A DNA stretch of 64,000 nucleotides from Cryptomeria japonica (lineage: Eukaryota > Streptophyta > Pinopsida > Cupressales > Cupressaceae), in contig NC_081413.1 of the NCBI RefSeq assembly GCF_030272615.1, forward strand, positions 329,304,802-329,368,801, given 5' to 3'. The position numbers were made by a program, and so were the translations under genes. A model generated the notes under the pieces. It was not told the origin of the DNA. It worked only from the letters and a program-made list of their open reading frames with translations, and ran no database searches. The first letter of the stretch is position 1. Each line of letters opens with the position of its first letter. This document shows, piece by piece, positions 11,594-23,785 of this stretch.

Positions 11594-13499
11594 ACTTAAA
11601 ACCATTTTCCCTCATCGCGGGATTATTGGAATCATTGTTTTAAAATGAAAAAAAGTGTTCGCTGTTTTATAACAACGTGTTGATAAATTTTATGTTTATA
11701 TATATATATACTTGTCTAATCAAGGCATTAGTTTTATGTGATCTATTTGGTAAATTAGATTTATTTTGGAAATAGATTAAATATTTTAATATAATTCATA
11801 TGTTATATTTTTTTATATATATTTAATATGAATTTTTATTATTTTATTAGGAGTATTGTATTGGAATATAAAAATTGAATGGCGTCTTTAGGAAGACGTA
11901 TTAGTTAATGTGGGGTGTTTTATACATTAAAATGATTATGACTATTGCTTGTTCAAATTGAAAAGAGGTAAATTGTTTTTTTATGATTAGTTAGATTTCT
12001 AGTCTTATTAGTTCAATGATGACTTGAATTTCTCTTAATCATTATGGTGATGTTTTCTTAAATTTTCATCGAGGAATTTGCAAGTGTATATGATGTTATT
12101 CTCAAAGATTGTTGAGTTCAGTCTTAGTGAATTTAGCATTTCTTGCAAGGGTTTTATTTGTTGCAAATTCTTGTCTATGTTCAGTCGTCCTATTGTGGTG
12201 TATATTGTACCTCTTGATCAGGGTTGTATTTATGACCTCGTTATTTTAACCATATTGTGCTTATTCCTTATAATTAACCATGGGTTAGTAAGTCTATGTT
12301 TTGGTCACCTGTGAGGTTGTAGTGGTGTTATGGTTTTCTGTTTCGCCATATGGTCCTTGTAGATTGACCATGTTTGTTTAGTGTCCTATGAGAAAGTGGC
12401 TTTTGAGTGGGGGTCGCGTTCAAAGTGGTTGGTAGGATAACCCCTCGAAAGTTAGATAATAAGTGATAACCTAATAATTGATTAGGGGGTGGGTAGTTTT
12501 TAACATTAATTAAGATATTGTACCTCGTGCATGGGTGAGTGCTCGTATAGGATAAAAATATAGTGGGAAGGCCTGGAATGGCAAACTGACCACCTTGTCT
12601 TCATGAATGGTTGGTAGGGTTCGCATGAGACTTAGATGGAACCAGGGGTTTGGGAAAGGTTACTAGGATAACCCAAGATGGGGGTCGAGACCTATGGAGG
12701 CCTACCTAGGGTAACCATCATAAGCTATGCGATGACACTCTCTCTTTAGGGTCACTAGTGTGTTGTGATGTTGAGTCCACCTAGAGTATTGTGGAGCCAC
12801 ACTTGTATTGTTGACCATGTTTTTCTTATGCTTGCTTGAGGGTCTTCTGCTATCTCCTAACACATTGGGGTTATTCTATTTTGGGATCACATGGTTGGGT
12901 CATAGTGCCACTTCCCATCGGATATTTTTGTTCGTGCCTTCATGCGAGGATTGGCTTCGCAAGTGTTCATGTGGTTCGTGATTCGCGCATCATCTCATGT
13001 TGGAGATTATTGTACTTTTGAGACCTATGTGGTCATTTGTATCAATGGATTTATGTAACCTTGTAATTGGTAATAATGTAAATTTTATATGTATTATTGG
13101 AAGCCATGTATTTGATGAATAATGTAATCTTAAGTTAATGAATTTTATTAGCTCAGTTATCCTTATGCTTTGAGCAAATGCTTTATTGAAGAGAAATTTA
13201 TATTGTTATACTTTCAATCTTTAAATGGTGTAATTCATTATATGTATATGGTTTATTATGTTCAATGTGTAATTGATAGTTAATTGGATTAATCTTAATT
13301 ATGGAAATTAACCTTTCGTTTAAATCTTCGTTGGTAACCCTTTAGGAATTCTTGTGTTAGTCTCCTGCTTGTGTAATTATGTGCAATGTATTAATTAAAG
13401 CACTTAATGTGAATTAAACTTTTAATAAAAAAATTATTTCACCCTTAGTTGCTTAGTTATGTGGTTATTCCTTAGGGGTTCCTCGCGAGGCATTACATT

Positions 13500-13511
13500 T
13501 GGTATCAGAGC
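13500..13511 (+). promoter_or_regulatory. Primer-binding site of element B (initiator Met tRNA type)
   Basis: TGGTATCAGAGC begins two bases after the LTR end. This is the common plant retrotransposon site complementary to the 3' end of initiator methionine tRNA. Confidence 0.92.
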
Positions 13512-15131
13512 GCATGTTTCAACACTGGGTACTCTAGTTTTCAATTGAGCCCATTCAGCTTGACCTTTTCATTAGGTCTTGTTAGCACATATTTTTACAA
13601 AATATTTTGTGCTATATGGAGGTCTTTTCTTTTATCATATGAGTATTTATTGTTGGTTTGCATATGCATGAATCTTATTAGCAGGAGTAAAGTTCTCTAA
13701 GGATCAGTTGTTTCAGGAATGTCAAGGTATCACTTGGGCACACTAAGGGCATACACTAAGTATAGACTACACAAGGAACCCAGTATGGAAGCATTTAATC
13801 AACAAAGAAGTCATTATGGTATAATCTAATATTGTTTTCTAGTTGGGATCACTAATATTTCAGGTGGATTGCTCATTTGTTCAAAAGTGTAAATTTTTAA
13901 TTATCGGCATAAGTGGTCCCAATGAAGCAGCATTGGAAAGTAAAAGAAGGATTATCGGCATGACATATACCAATAAATCAGAGGGCAGATTCATTGAGGC
14001 ACTTAAGTAATATTCAACACGGTGCGCGCTCTTGGAAACTCATATCATCAGGATAGCTTGTTCTGATGAGGCAGAAGGTGGGTATTTTCTATCGGCATAT
14101 ATCGGCTTATCAGAAATAACAAAAAAAATCTATCCCGATACCCAATGACTGAAGGGAACTGAAGGCGGGTCCATCGGAGAAAAAGACCATATCGAGATAG
14201 TGCAAAAATAGTTAGGCCGATCCCCGATGACATGGAGAATCGGAAGGTGGAACTATCGGTATAACTTATACCGATAAAACAAACTAAGAGGTATAAAGCA
14301 TAAAAGTGCATTGAAGACTCATCGGGACTTTGGGAGGAATAGAAAAAAGCTATTCTGACCCCCAATGAAGATAAAAGTGCCTGCGGGGATATCAGTGTAA
14401 ATTATAACGATAAAGTAAAATTAAGTGAGGACTCATTGGGACATCGGAAGAAGAACTTTAATGCTATGTCAAATCCCGATAGGACTGTTAAGGTGGATGG
14501 TGAGTTGAAAGGAGTTCTTCGAGGTGAGTTATGTCGATAACGTGGGGGCCTAGTCAAAATATGGATTGGTATATTGATATCATCGGGGCATCAGAGGGAC
14601 ATAAAATGACCTATGTCGATACCTGATGGGTTAAGTAAAATAAAACTGAAGGTGAATGCATCAGGGAGAGTTATGCCAATGGAGCGTGAAAACAAAAAGC
14701 AAAGTCAAAACTAAAGGAGTGCCCATTAGGATAAAGTGGACCATTGGGATAGGAGAAAAATTGTTATCCTGAGACTCGATAAGTCAGTCAAGATAGCTTG
14801 TGTTGATCTGAAGGTAAGAAGCAGTAAAGTCATAACGAATGACACCAAGCAGTTGAATCATTGGGAAAAGTCTCGCCGATTAGCCGTTGAAGGTCTTTAT
14901 GTGAAAAACTGACAAAATGGCTTCCATTAAATGCATCCATTAAGTAGGTATGATGCCACATGAAGCAGATCCATCAAGATTGTAGTAATTAAGTACAAGA
15001 TTGGACTCCTTGGGGATATATAGCTAGTGTTGCATAACAACATTTTGCACAATGTTATTGCAGAAAGTTATCAGGTGTTCATTAAAAAAATATTTTGAGT
15101 TGCTGAGCATAGAGCAGAGGAATTTGCAAAG
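13512..15131 (+). other. Leader of element B with degenerate hairpin repeats
   Basis: Non-coding leader between the primer-binding site and the extra reading frame. From about 13890 to 14880 it repeats variants of TATCGGTATA/TATACCGATA, with one perfect hairpin (14254-14276, 10-bp arms, 3-base loop), alternating with GACTCATYGGGAC and CCCGAT blocks. The GACTCAT blocks at about 14316 and 14428 are about 112 bp apart. A TATATAG motif lies near 15018, about 115 bp before the first ATG of the next frame, and could be an internal promoter. Confidence 0.6.
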
Positions 15132-18065
15132 ATGGAAGGGTCAAGCTCAAAAGGGAAATAGAAGGTCGTTGAAATATCCAGCAGCCCGTCAAAAAAATTG
15201 AAGGGTGAAGTCAGTGAGGCTTGAAGGAAATTAAATCAAGACATGATAGATTAGATGGGCTCTCTAGGAGCTAGGTCACATAGAGCTAAGGTAAATTTGC
15301 CTATTCGTGACCAGTTGGAAGACAAAAAGAGAGAAATTGGAGATGTACTCACAACAGTGCGAGGGCACAGGCTGTTTTTTTTTCATTACCTCCACGGGGA
15401 TGAGCCTATGCCAATTTCAAACCCATGGAGTACCAATTTAGGTAAACTCATGGTACCTAATGTCTTTGTAAATATTGATTTATTGAAGCTCTTGGTAAGA
15501 CATTATGATACAAACAAACAATGCATTTTTTTGCCCGATGGGATTGCTTTAGTTCACTTTGCAGTAGCCACAATTCAGGAAGTTTTTGCAGTAGATCTGG
15601 AGGCGAATGTGCCCCTGTCATTTGTGGATTTGGAAGAGGAATACAAAAAAATGGATACTACATACCAAGGTTGGAACCTCACTATCCACAAAGCAGAGAA
15701 GGGGAGGCTAACAGAGGAAGATGGTCCTCCTTATGATATGACTATTTTCAAGAAATATTTACAGTATACATATATGGCATGTGGTCAAGTTGGAGGAGTT
15801 GAAGCTCCTGATGTGGCAAACATAGGACAACTAGTTTTAGCAGCAGATATTCAGAGACATGAGCCTAGAGCTTTTGATTTTGCTTCATACCTGGTGGATA
15901 GACTTCATGAAGGCTTCATGAACTTGAAAGACAATCCAAACAAGCATTTCGAGCATTATTCAATGTTAATGAATATTATTTTATTTTACGGGAGATTTAG
16001 AGGGTTATGGTCAGAAGGTTTGAATGTAAGTACAGTTGGGGAGACTGAACATGATCAATCAGTGTAGTTATGGGTTTCTCTCTGGGATTATAGATATGTA
16101 AATTCTGATTACCTCAAATTTGCAGAATTCTTTGTTAAGCTGACTTTATTGCTCTTTGGTGAGCCTCTGCAGGGATCATTTTCTGAGGATGTAAAGAAGT
16201 TTCTTAGGCCTCATGAGCACAAAAATCCAAAGGTTAATCACAATTGGGGTGATTGGTACTCATGCCAAAACTTCACTTTTGTTCAGTGCTATGGATTTTA
16301 AGTTTACCCCTATGTGCTACCGAAGCTTGCACCAGACATGATTTCTTTTTTGGAAATTGTAAGGCAATTAAGTGTCTCTAATGCCAAACATTTTGGAGGT
16401 GCATATAAGGAAGCCTTCCTCCCTGGCACACTTCATTTCTTAGGTTTTAAAATTGTATCTACCAGAGCATATGAGGTTATTGACAAAAAGTTGGTGGATG
16501 AGTACAACCCGTTCCAGCACACATCTAGAACACATTATGATCCTGAGGGCTACATTCACACAAGAAGGAAAAGACAAGAGTTATGAGATTACTTTCATCA
16601 GGAGGATAAGTTTGAAGACATGTGTAAAAATAAGGAAGTAGAGGAGCTTACATAGGTTATGGAGACCTTGGAGAAGAAACTGGAGGAGAGAACACAAAGA
16701 CTAGAAAACATGGAGGGAGACCCAGCTCAAAGTGATTCAGGGGAGAACGAGGTAGTTTCCAAGCTTTGTGCATGTGAGAAAGAGAAGGAACCATAAGCAC
16801 AGGATAAGCTCCTCATTGTGCTAAATGCAAAAATAAATGAAAGGATGATGGAACACACTTCATTTGTTTCAGATGATCAATTCATCAAGTCGAAAGTGTT
16901 TAAATCCTTCTTATACCACTTCAAAGGGAAGAAGCTGAAGGAAAAAATGCCAAATATCACACCAGAGAATGAGGAGGAAATGTTGGAGAAGCTTAAAGAT
17001 GATATTGATGCATAAATGGAGACAATGATCCCTCAGAGAGGAAGGCAGATGCTAGTGGAAGCAGGTATTATTCTTTTCCTAGGATGGAATTTGAGTGCAT
17101 CATTCATTTTTTACAGTTTATTACATGCAGACAATAAGGACTTCAAGTTGAATGTCCAAGGGGTTAATGATATATTCATTGGATCAAGGTATGATCTGGA
17201 TGAACAAGTAATATTGTTATGGGCATTGTACCCCCCAAATAAAAGGCCAAAAATCATAGATGTGGATAAAGCTTTTGGTCACATGATGACCCTCAAAGTT
17301 GGAGAAGTAAATCTTATGGTCACTGCTGACATAGGTATTAATATCTCAAAATTCAATAAGGCTCAGATGAAACACGAGATAGAAGAGAAAAATAAATAGA
17401 AGGCTTTATATGAGGAAACTCTTTAGGGGAGTGGGCATCCGATCCATCAAATTATTGATTCAGGAGGCCATTGGAAGAAGAAATTTGAAAAAATAGCTTA
17501 TGAGCACACTAAGTTGAAGAGGGAGGTGAAGAGCATCAAGGCTGATACTGCTTGTGTATTGATGAGTAAGAGATATGATAACATGGATAAGGCATTGAAT
17601 GAATTCTGGGATTTATATCGAAGGAACATGGAAAATATGGTGTCTAATACCAGAATTCAAGATAGACTCAACCTATTGTTACAAGATGCATCGACTAGGG
17701 AAAAGGTAAAGAAGAAGGTTTAGGGTTTGCTTGTCACACATGATGAATTTACGAAGGAATTTAAATCTGAATTTGATGAGTGCCAGCAAATTGTTCAGCA
17801 TGGGGTTCCCAATTTGGTAGATGATGCAGGTATAATCAAGGATAAGACCATATGGCTTTCTGAGTGTAATTCTTTGCTTAGTGTAGCCCAAGCCATTGGC
17901 AAAATGGATATTCTTGATATGAATGACACAACAGATCTATTGGAGAACTTTTATGCAATAGAGAATGCAGCCAAGGATGTAGTATTCAATGCTACAATCT
18001 ACAAAGACACTGGCTATTTGTGGCACATTCAGAAGTGCAGACAACGGTTGGATCGAAAATCTTAA
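15132..18065 (+). pseudogene. Large extra ORF of element B, unknown function (cargo family with F)
   Basis: A single frame of about 976 codons from ATG 15132 to TAA 18065, with about twelve internal stops and no frameshift. It lies between the primer-binding site and gag, where ordinary Tekay/Del elements have no gene. I recognise no catalytic motif. The N-terminal ~330 residues are globular and end in a motif region with RP-E, HNWGD, YGF and VLP (near 16200-16320). Then comes a charged, coiled-coil-rich middle (about 16600-16760), a second globular segment with GS-DE-LLWAL and RPKIIDVD (about 17180-17270), and a helical C-terminus. The same motifs occur in order in the frame at 30970-33894. 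A TAG at the V-Q-L-W position is CAA in that homologue, so this stop is a mutation. A gag-like or plant-transposon-protein origin is possible but unproven. Confidence 0.8.
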
Positions 18066-19143
18066 GTCATTGTTTAGTTTTGTGTTTATAGTGCAATTGA
18101 TGTTTTAGTTAGGTTGTTTGGTGGTTGTTCAGTTAGTTGTTTAGGATAATAAAAGGGTGTGTCCTTTCATTTGTATCTCTTAGCATGTGTATTTATAATG
18201 AGTCATTTTGTATGTAAAGGCATCTAGGATTCAGAAAAAACATACTGCTTGGAAGGACTGCAAGTTATATGTATTAGGGAAGTCTATAGGAAGACGAAGT
18301 ATCTTTTTTGTGTAAACTGACTATAATGGAGTATTTTTAAGTGTAGCTTATGTATGCAATCATCTCCTAAGGATTAATATATAAAGGTTCATTTTTTCTT
18401 TTTCTAAATATTGTGCATACTTCTGTGTTGATGAGTTATCTTTGGCCTCTTGATAAATCTGTCATTTGATTTGCTATGATGTGCCATCGCATGTTGTTAC
18501 ATTAAATGTGAGATTGGGTTTTTCATTGTTGTGTTACACATACTGAAACCTTCATAGTTGATGATTAATATTGTCTCAGAAGTTGATAAGATTTTTTTGA
18601 CCACAAAGTGTCATAAATATCCCTGGATAGAGGCACTGGTCTGTTATTTATCTTTTAAGGTCCTGGTTGGCCATGCATTTAAGGTTGTTGATAGAGATAT
18701 TATTCCCAAATTCTATATGAACTGATCTTTGCATATTTATTTTAAGTCCTGAAAGCATTCTTATTCTTAATATATTATCATAATCATTCTCATTTCTTTT
18801 CAAAGGCATTCACTTAAAGCACATAATAAAGCATAATTGTAGAACAACAGTTTGCCAGTTTTGTAATTTGCTAAAAAGATTAAATCCACTTTAAATAATC
18901 TCTTTGTGCTTGAGAGGAAGAGGTATACCCTCCTAGGTTCAGTGGAGCCTTAAGTACAGAGTGATTTGGTCTTCGACCATCCGTATTCATTGGTTAAGGC
19001 TAGTTGGATTAGTTGAGGATTTGGCAAACCCTTAAGTTTTCCAATCTGTGGTTTTGGGCACCAACAAGTCTTAGTGTTTGTGTTTCCCTTGTTAGTATCA
19101 TTTTCGTAGATCTAAACCTTTTTCTCTTGTGCACTGTAAGGTC
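18066..19143 (+). other. Spacer between extra ORF and gag in element B
   Basis: About 1.08 kb of AT-rich sequence with no coding frame. AATAAAAGGG at about 18150 and ATATAAAGG at about 18380 could be polyadenylation or core-promoter-like motifs. The last 200 bases before the gag ATG are less AT-rich and resemble a leader. This may be where a separate promoter or a splice acceptor for gag-pol lies; that is inference. Confidence 0.45.
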
Positions 19144-20785
19144 ATGGATAGGAAATCCAAGGGAGGTGGCCATGTTGGTCGCCACAATAGAGGCAAAGGT
19201 GGGGGACGTGGTCGAGGTTCCAACCGCCATAGTCTTTCACCAACAGCCACTCATGTGAGTGTGGATCAGGATCAGTCTATTCATCAGGATGAGCAGCATG
19301 CAACAGAGTAGGATCCCAAAAGGGAAGAGTTGAGCCAGATGTTTTAGGAGGTGCTAGCCAGACTAGGCCCCAGACTCGAGGCTGAACAACCTATCCATGC
19401 TTAGGTAGGAGAGTCGCATCAGTAGATTCTGGAGGAGTGGGAGAGAGAGAGAGAGATCTCCAAGGAGGAGAGAGGTCCTAGTGGACCAGGACTCAGTTAC
19501 CATGAGGCACATGAGAGACTTGATGAGACCCCATCCTCCTTCCTTTGATAGTAAGGGTATCGGTCTTGAGGCAGAGACCGTGTTGATTAGTTTAAATCAC
19601 TGTTTCGTCATGCATCCTTATGAAAGAAACACCGAGGCATGATGTGCCATCATGTGTCTTGAGAGTTTTAAATCTATCTGGTGGTGGTTAGAGGAGGAGA
19701 GGATCAGTTTCAACATTAGCACCGTGTCATGGGAGATTTTTCTAGAGAGATTCAGGGCACGATTTCTCTCACCTCAGTGGAGACACTCTCGAGAAGATGA
19801 GTTCTATTCTTTGCACCAGTTTGGTATGTCTATTGATTAGTTTGAGAATAGGTTTTATGAGCTCAAACAGTATGCCGGTATTGGTAATGATGAGGCAGTC
19901 CTAGTTGAGCACTTCTTGAGGGGTCTAAATGACCGCATCAGTGGAGGAGTGAGAGTGTTTGAGCCTGTTTCAGTAGAGATAGTCCTAGTGAAATCCGGGT
20001 TGGTGGAGTAGAATCTTAGTCATGCTCATGGAGGTTAGTCTAGAGTGCAGATCAGGAGTGTGCCTTTCAGTGGGTCCAGAGTTACAGGGAATCAGTACTA
20101 GACTACTGCACCCTATAGGGGTTCTCAGGCACCCGCTAAGGGTGGGCAACAACAACAGAGTTTTCAGCCGAGGCCGAAAGAGCTTAAGGGCTAGCCGAAT
20201 GGAAACTCTCAGCCTATTAAGAACATAAACTAGTAGAGGAGTAGGCAGAGTTTCCCAGGGCAGTCCTCTCAGGGTGCATCTCAGACCCCTAGTAGGGGAG
20301 CTTGCTTCTCCTGTGGTTAGTTTGACCACATAGCCGCTCAGTGCCCTCAGCGTTCTTACCAGATGGGTAGTCAGAGGCCAGCAACATTAGAGTCGATAGT
20401 GGGGGATGCAGGTAGATCCCATAGAATATTTGCAGCGATTGATGACCACCAGGTTGATAACTAGGGTACAATGATCAAGACTGCAGGTGTGTTGTGTGGT
20501 ATTCCTATCTTTGTACTTTTTGACTCTGGTGCTTCTAATTCTTTCATTTCCTCATCTATTATGGAGCAGTGCAGGCTCACATCTGCTAAGCAGGCGGATA
20601 GGTGGCAAGTAGTGTTGGAAATCGGTGTGCACGTGTCCACAGATACCCTCATTCCCAGTTGTGAGTTGGGCCTAGGACCCTTTGTTACATCAGTTGACCT
20701 TCGAGTCATTCCTTTGGGGTCTTATGGAATTGTGTTGGGGATGGATTGGATATCATCTCATAGCGCTCGTGTGGACTATCATTAG
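19144..20785 (+). pseudogene. gag and protease of element B (Tekay/Del-like chromovirus)
   Basis: Starts at ATG 19144 with a Gly/Arg/His-rich basic N-terminus. One frameshift lies between about 19311 and 19650; from 19652 a single frame continues into pol. The gag core shows FERFRARFLSPQWRHSREDEF-type retrotransposon capsid features. A CCHC zinc knuckle (about 20300-20345) has its Gln codon replaced by TAG. The protease active site DSGASNSF is at about 20522-20545, followed by a GMDWI flap-region motif. Most internal stops are TAG where CAG-encoded Gln is expected. Not functional as read. Confidence 0.88.
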
Positions 20786-20943
20786 AAGACAGTGTAGTGT
20801 TTAGATTATTATGGCAAGAAAGTAGGGATCATTGGAGTTCAAAGATCTATATCCTTACGTATTCTTTCCGCTATGCAACTTAAGCGGTGTATGCGTCGAG
20901 GGTGTCATCTTTTTGTAGTTGCTCTTGAAGATGTGGATGAGGA

Positions 20944-22330
20944 AGAGAGTTGAAAAATTTCTCTTGATGGTCACCTTATTCTTCGAGAGTATGCTAATGT
21001 GTTTCCATTGGATATTCTCGGTATGCCACCAAAGCGAGACATAGACTTTCTCATTGAATTGGTTCCTAGTACGGAACCTATTTCAAGAGCTCCATATCAA
21101 ATGACTACTCAAGAGTTGAGTGAGTTGAAGTAGCAGATGGAGGAATTGTTGGCCAAGGGGTTCATTCATCCTAGTATTTCTCCTTGGGGTGCGCCTGTTA
21201 TCTTTGTTAAGAAGAAGGATGGTTCTCTTCGGTTATGCATTGATTACCGATAGCTGAATAAGGTAACCATAAGGAATCAATATCCATTGCCTCGTACTGA
21301 TGATCTTTTTGACTAGGTAAAGGGAGCCAAGGTGTTCTCTAAGATTGATTTGAAATCTGGGCATCATTAGTTGCGCATTCATGATGCAAAAATTCATAGA
21401 ATGGTGTTTTGTACTCGTTATGGTCACCATGAGTTCACAGTGGTGCCATTTGGGTTGACAAACGTGCCTTCAGTTTTCATGAGCCTCATGAATGGGGTTT
21501 TTTGCACCTACCTTGATCATTTTTTCCTTGTGTTCTTGGATGACATATTGATTTATTTGAGATCTATGGAAGAGCATGAGGGCCACTTGTGACACGTATT
21601 GCAGTGCTTGAGGGAGAATCTTCTTTATGCCAACTTGGCAAAGTGTGATTTCTTCCAGTCAAAGGGAAACTATCTTGGTCATGTAGTTTCAAGAGAAGGT
21701 GTATTCATGGATCCTTCTAAGATCTAAGCCATTGTAGATTGGCTAGCACTAACCAATGTTTTAGAGGTTCAAAGTTGTATGGGTTTGGCCAGATATTACC
21801 GTCACTTTCTTCAAAGTTTTTCCTGGATAGGTCACTCGATCACTTCTCTTTAGAGGAAAGGGAAGAAGTTTGTTTGGTTAGAGAAGTGTGAGTTATCTTT
21901 TTGTACCTTGTTGGAAATCCTTGTTAGTGCTCTGATTTTGGCAGTTCCTAATCCATCTAGAGATTTTATGGTATGCATGGATGCCTCTTTAGAGGGTATA
22001 GGAGTAGTGCTTATGCAGGATGGTTGGGTGGTTCCCTATGAGTCTCGCAAACTCAAGGACCACGAGCTGAACTATCCAGTTCATGACTTGGAGTTGGTAG
22101 CTATAGTGCATGCGTTGGTTAGATGGTGTCATTTTCTATTGGGGTGTTAGTTTGAGCTTCATAGTGATCACCATAGTTTGCAGTATATTTTCACACAGCC
22201 AAACTTGAATGCTCGACAACAAAGATGGATGGAATTCTTCTGTGAGTATGATTTTGAGGTTTGATATATTCAGGGGAAAGAGAATGTAGTGGCAGATGCT
22301 TTAAGTCCTAGGTGACATGAGGTTGCAGCA
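20944..22330 (+). pseudogene. Reverse transcriptase and RNase H of element B
   Basis: Continues the protease frame. RT motifs are present in order: [57 protein letters not shown] and the catalytic FLDDILIY (about 21530-21555). RNase H has the MDASLEGIGVVL, ESRKL and ADAL motifs. Internal TAG or TGA codons fall at the conserved Gln or Arg of DYRQLN, LFDQ, GHHQLRI, HLRHVL and GCQFEL. Family: Ty3/gypsy chromovirus, closest in motif content to Tekay/Del. Confidence 0.9.
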
Positions 22331-22479
22331 TTGTCCCTTGGAGTGGACTTGAGAGAGAGAATTCTTGGGATTCTTCCTCAAGACACCTGGTATCAGGATG
22401 TTAGAGTTGTGATGGAGTCCGGAAGATCATTAGAGGGTAGATATTCTGGATATAACCTTGAGGTAGATGGTATTCTTTG

Positions 22480-23760
22480 ACAACTTGGATGGATCTATGT
22501 ACCTCCTTTGGAGGGTCTTCGCATTTTGATCATGATTGAGGCCCGTCGTGCACCTTATTTGACACACCTTGGTGTCAAGAAGATGCATGCAGATCTTAGA
22601 TAGATATATCATTGGGCTGGTATGAAACATGACATTTCTGACTTTGTGTTGAAGTGTTTAGAATGTCATCGGGTGAAGGTGGAGCATCAGCACCCTACAG
22701 GGCTTTTACAGCCTAATTTGGTACCGGATTGGAATTGGGATATCATTTCCATGGATTTCATAGTGGGGTTGCTTGTTTCCTCGCATCGTCACGATGTCAT
22801 CATGGTCATTGTTGATAGATTGACCAAAGTTGCTCATTTTTTCCTATTCAATCTTGGAAGATGTGGTGAGGTTGCATGGGATTCCTAGGCAGATTAGTTC
22901 TGATAGAGACCTTGTCTTTACTACAGCATTGTGGACCTCACTTCAACATGCTTTAGGGACCTAGTTGAACTTTAGTTCAGACTATCACCTAGAGACCGAC
23001 AATCAGACTGAGCGTGTGAATCAGGTCTTGGAGGACATGCTTCACATGTATGTTATGGACCAGTAGTCGCTCTGGAAGGAACATCTTTGCCTTGTGGAGT
23101 TTGCTTATAACAATGGATATCATAGCTCCATAGGAATGTCTCCCTTCTAGGCATTGTATGGTGATTATTTCCATACTCCTTTGAGTTGGGATCAGTTAGA
23201 GGATAGAGTGCGTTTAGGACCAGATATGGTTCAAGAGATGGAGTAGTAGGTTGAGCATATTTGTGGGCATTTAGTTGCTGGTCAGGATAGGCAGAAGAAG
23301 TATGCCGATGCTCATAGAGTGATTCGTCAGTTTTCAGTTGGCGACTGTGTTTTCTTGAGAGTGTGTCTGTGGAAGAGTCTGATCCATTATGGAAAGGGTT
23401 CTAAGTTGGTGCCTTGTTTTGTTGACCCTTTTGAGATCCTTGAGAGGATAGGACCTGTTGCCTACCATCTTGCCTCGCCACCGAGTCTATCCCACATCCA
23501 CGATGTCTTTCATGTTTCTTTTCTTTGACCTTATCATCCTGATGTGACTTATGTTCTTGATTGGAATGCTTTGTAGGTCGAGGACAAGTAGCTTTCCATG
23601 GAGCCCATGCACATTCTTCAGCGTCAGGATTTGACCCTCAGGGGTTGTACCATCGACCAGGTAAGGGTCCTATAGGACCCAAATGATGAGACCTCGGTGA
23701 CAAGGGAGGATGCAGCGAAGATGAGAGAGCTTTCTTCTTATCTATTTTAGGCTTTGAGTA
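22480..23760 (+). pseudogene. Integrase and C-terminal chromodomain of element B
   Basis: The zinc-binding segment keeps a later His and CLEC (about 22560-22670), but the first zinc-binding His appears to be Arg (EARRAPY). The core shows Asp (SMDFIVG, about 22750), Asp (SSDRD, about 22895) and Glu (NQTERVNQ, about 23010). A small deletion with frameshift near 22855 removes residues before LEDVVRLHGIP. A GPVAYHLASP segment, HDVFHVSFL and a chromodomain-like tail (EPMHILQRQ to MRELSSYLF, about 23595-23750) follow, as in Tekay/Del elements, where the chromodomain targets integration to heterochromatin. Most stops are TAG in Gln positions, including two adjacent ones near 23245. Confidence 0.88.
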
Positions 23761-23770
23761 GTAAGCCTAG

Positions 23771-23785
23771 TTTTGGGGGGGAGAA
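23771..23785 (+). promoter_or_regulatory. Polypurine tract of element B
   Basis: TTTTGGGGGGGAGAA immediately before the TGTAGTACC start of the 3' LTR. Confidence 0.85.

Larger units (their letters stand above)
7918..13497 (+). repeat. 5' LTR of element B, cut by A and carrying a LINE
   Basis: From 7918 this aligns with the 3' LTR from 23891 onward. The first 105 bp of the LTR (23786-23890) are absent here, which is explained if element A inserted at this point; the missing part would lie left of A. A LINE occupies about 8725-10512. Removing it leaves about 3.79 kb, matching the 3.78 kb of corresponding 3' LTR. The LTR ends CATTACA at 13497, followed by the primer-binding site. It contains a palindromic G-box/GGTAG array at 11434-11593 and a TA run near 11697. 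Confidence 0.9.

Noticed and set aside
12836-13021. Open frame in LTR B, with a counterpart at 26998-27255
   Set aside because: Both copies lie in the LTR. The reading is not conserved beyond what the nucleotide identity gives, and no domain is recognised.
13500-13511. tRNA fragment or tRNA gene
   Set aside because: Only the 12-base complement of the initiator tRNA 3' end is present, beside an LTR; it is a primer-binding site.
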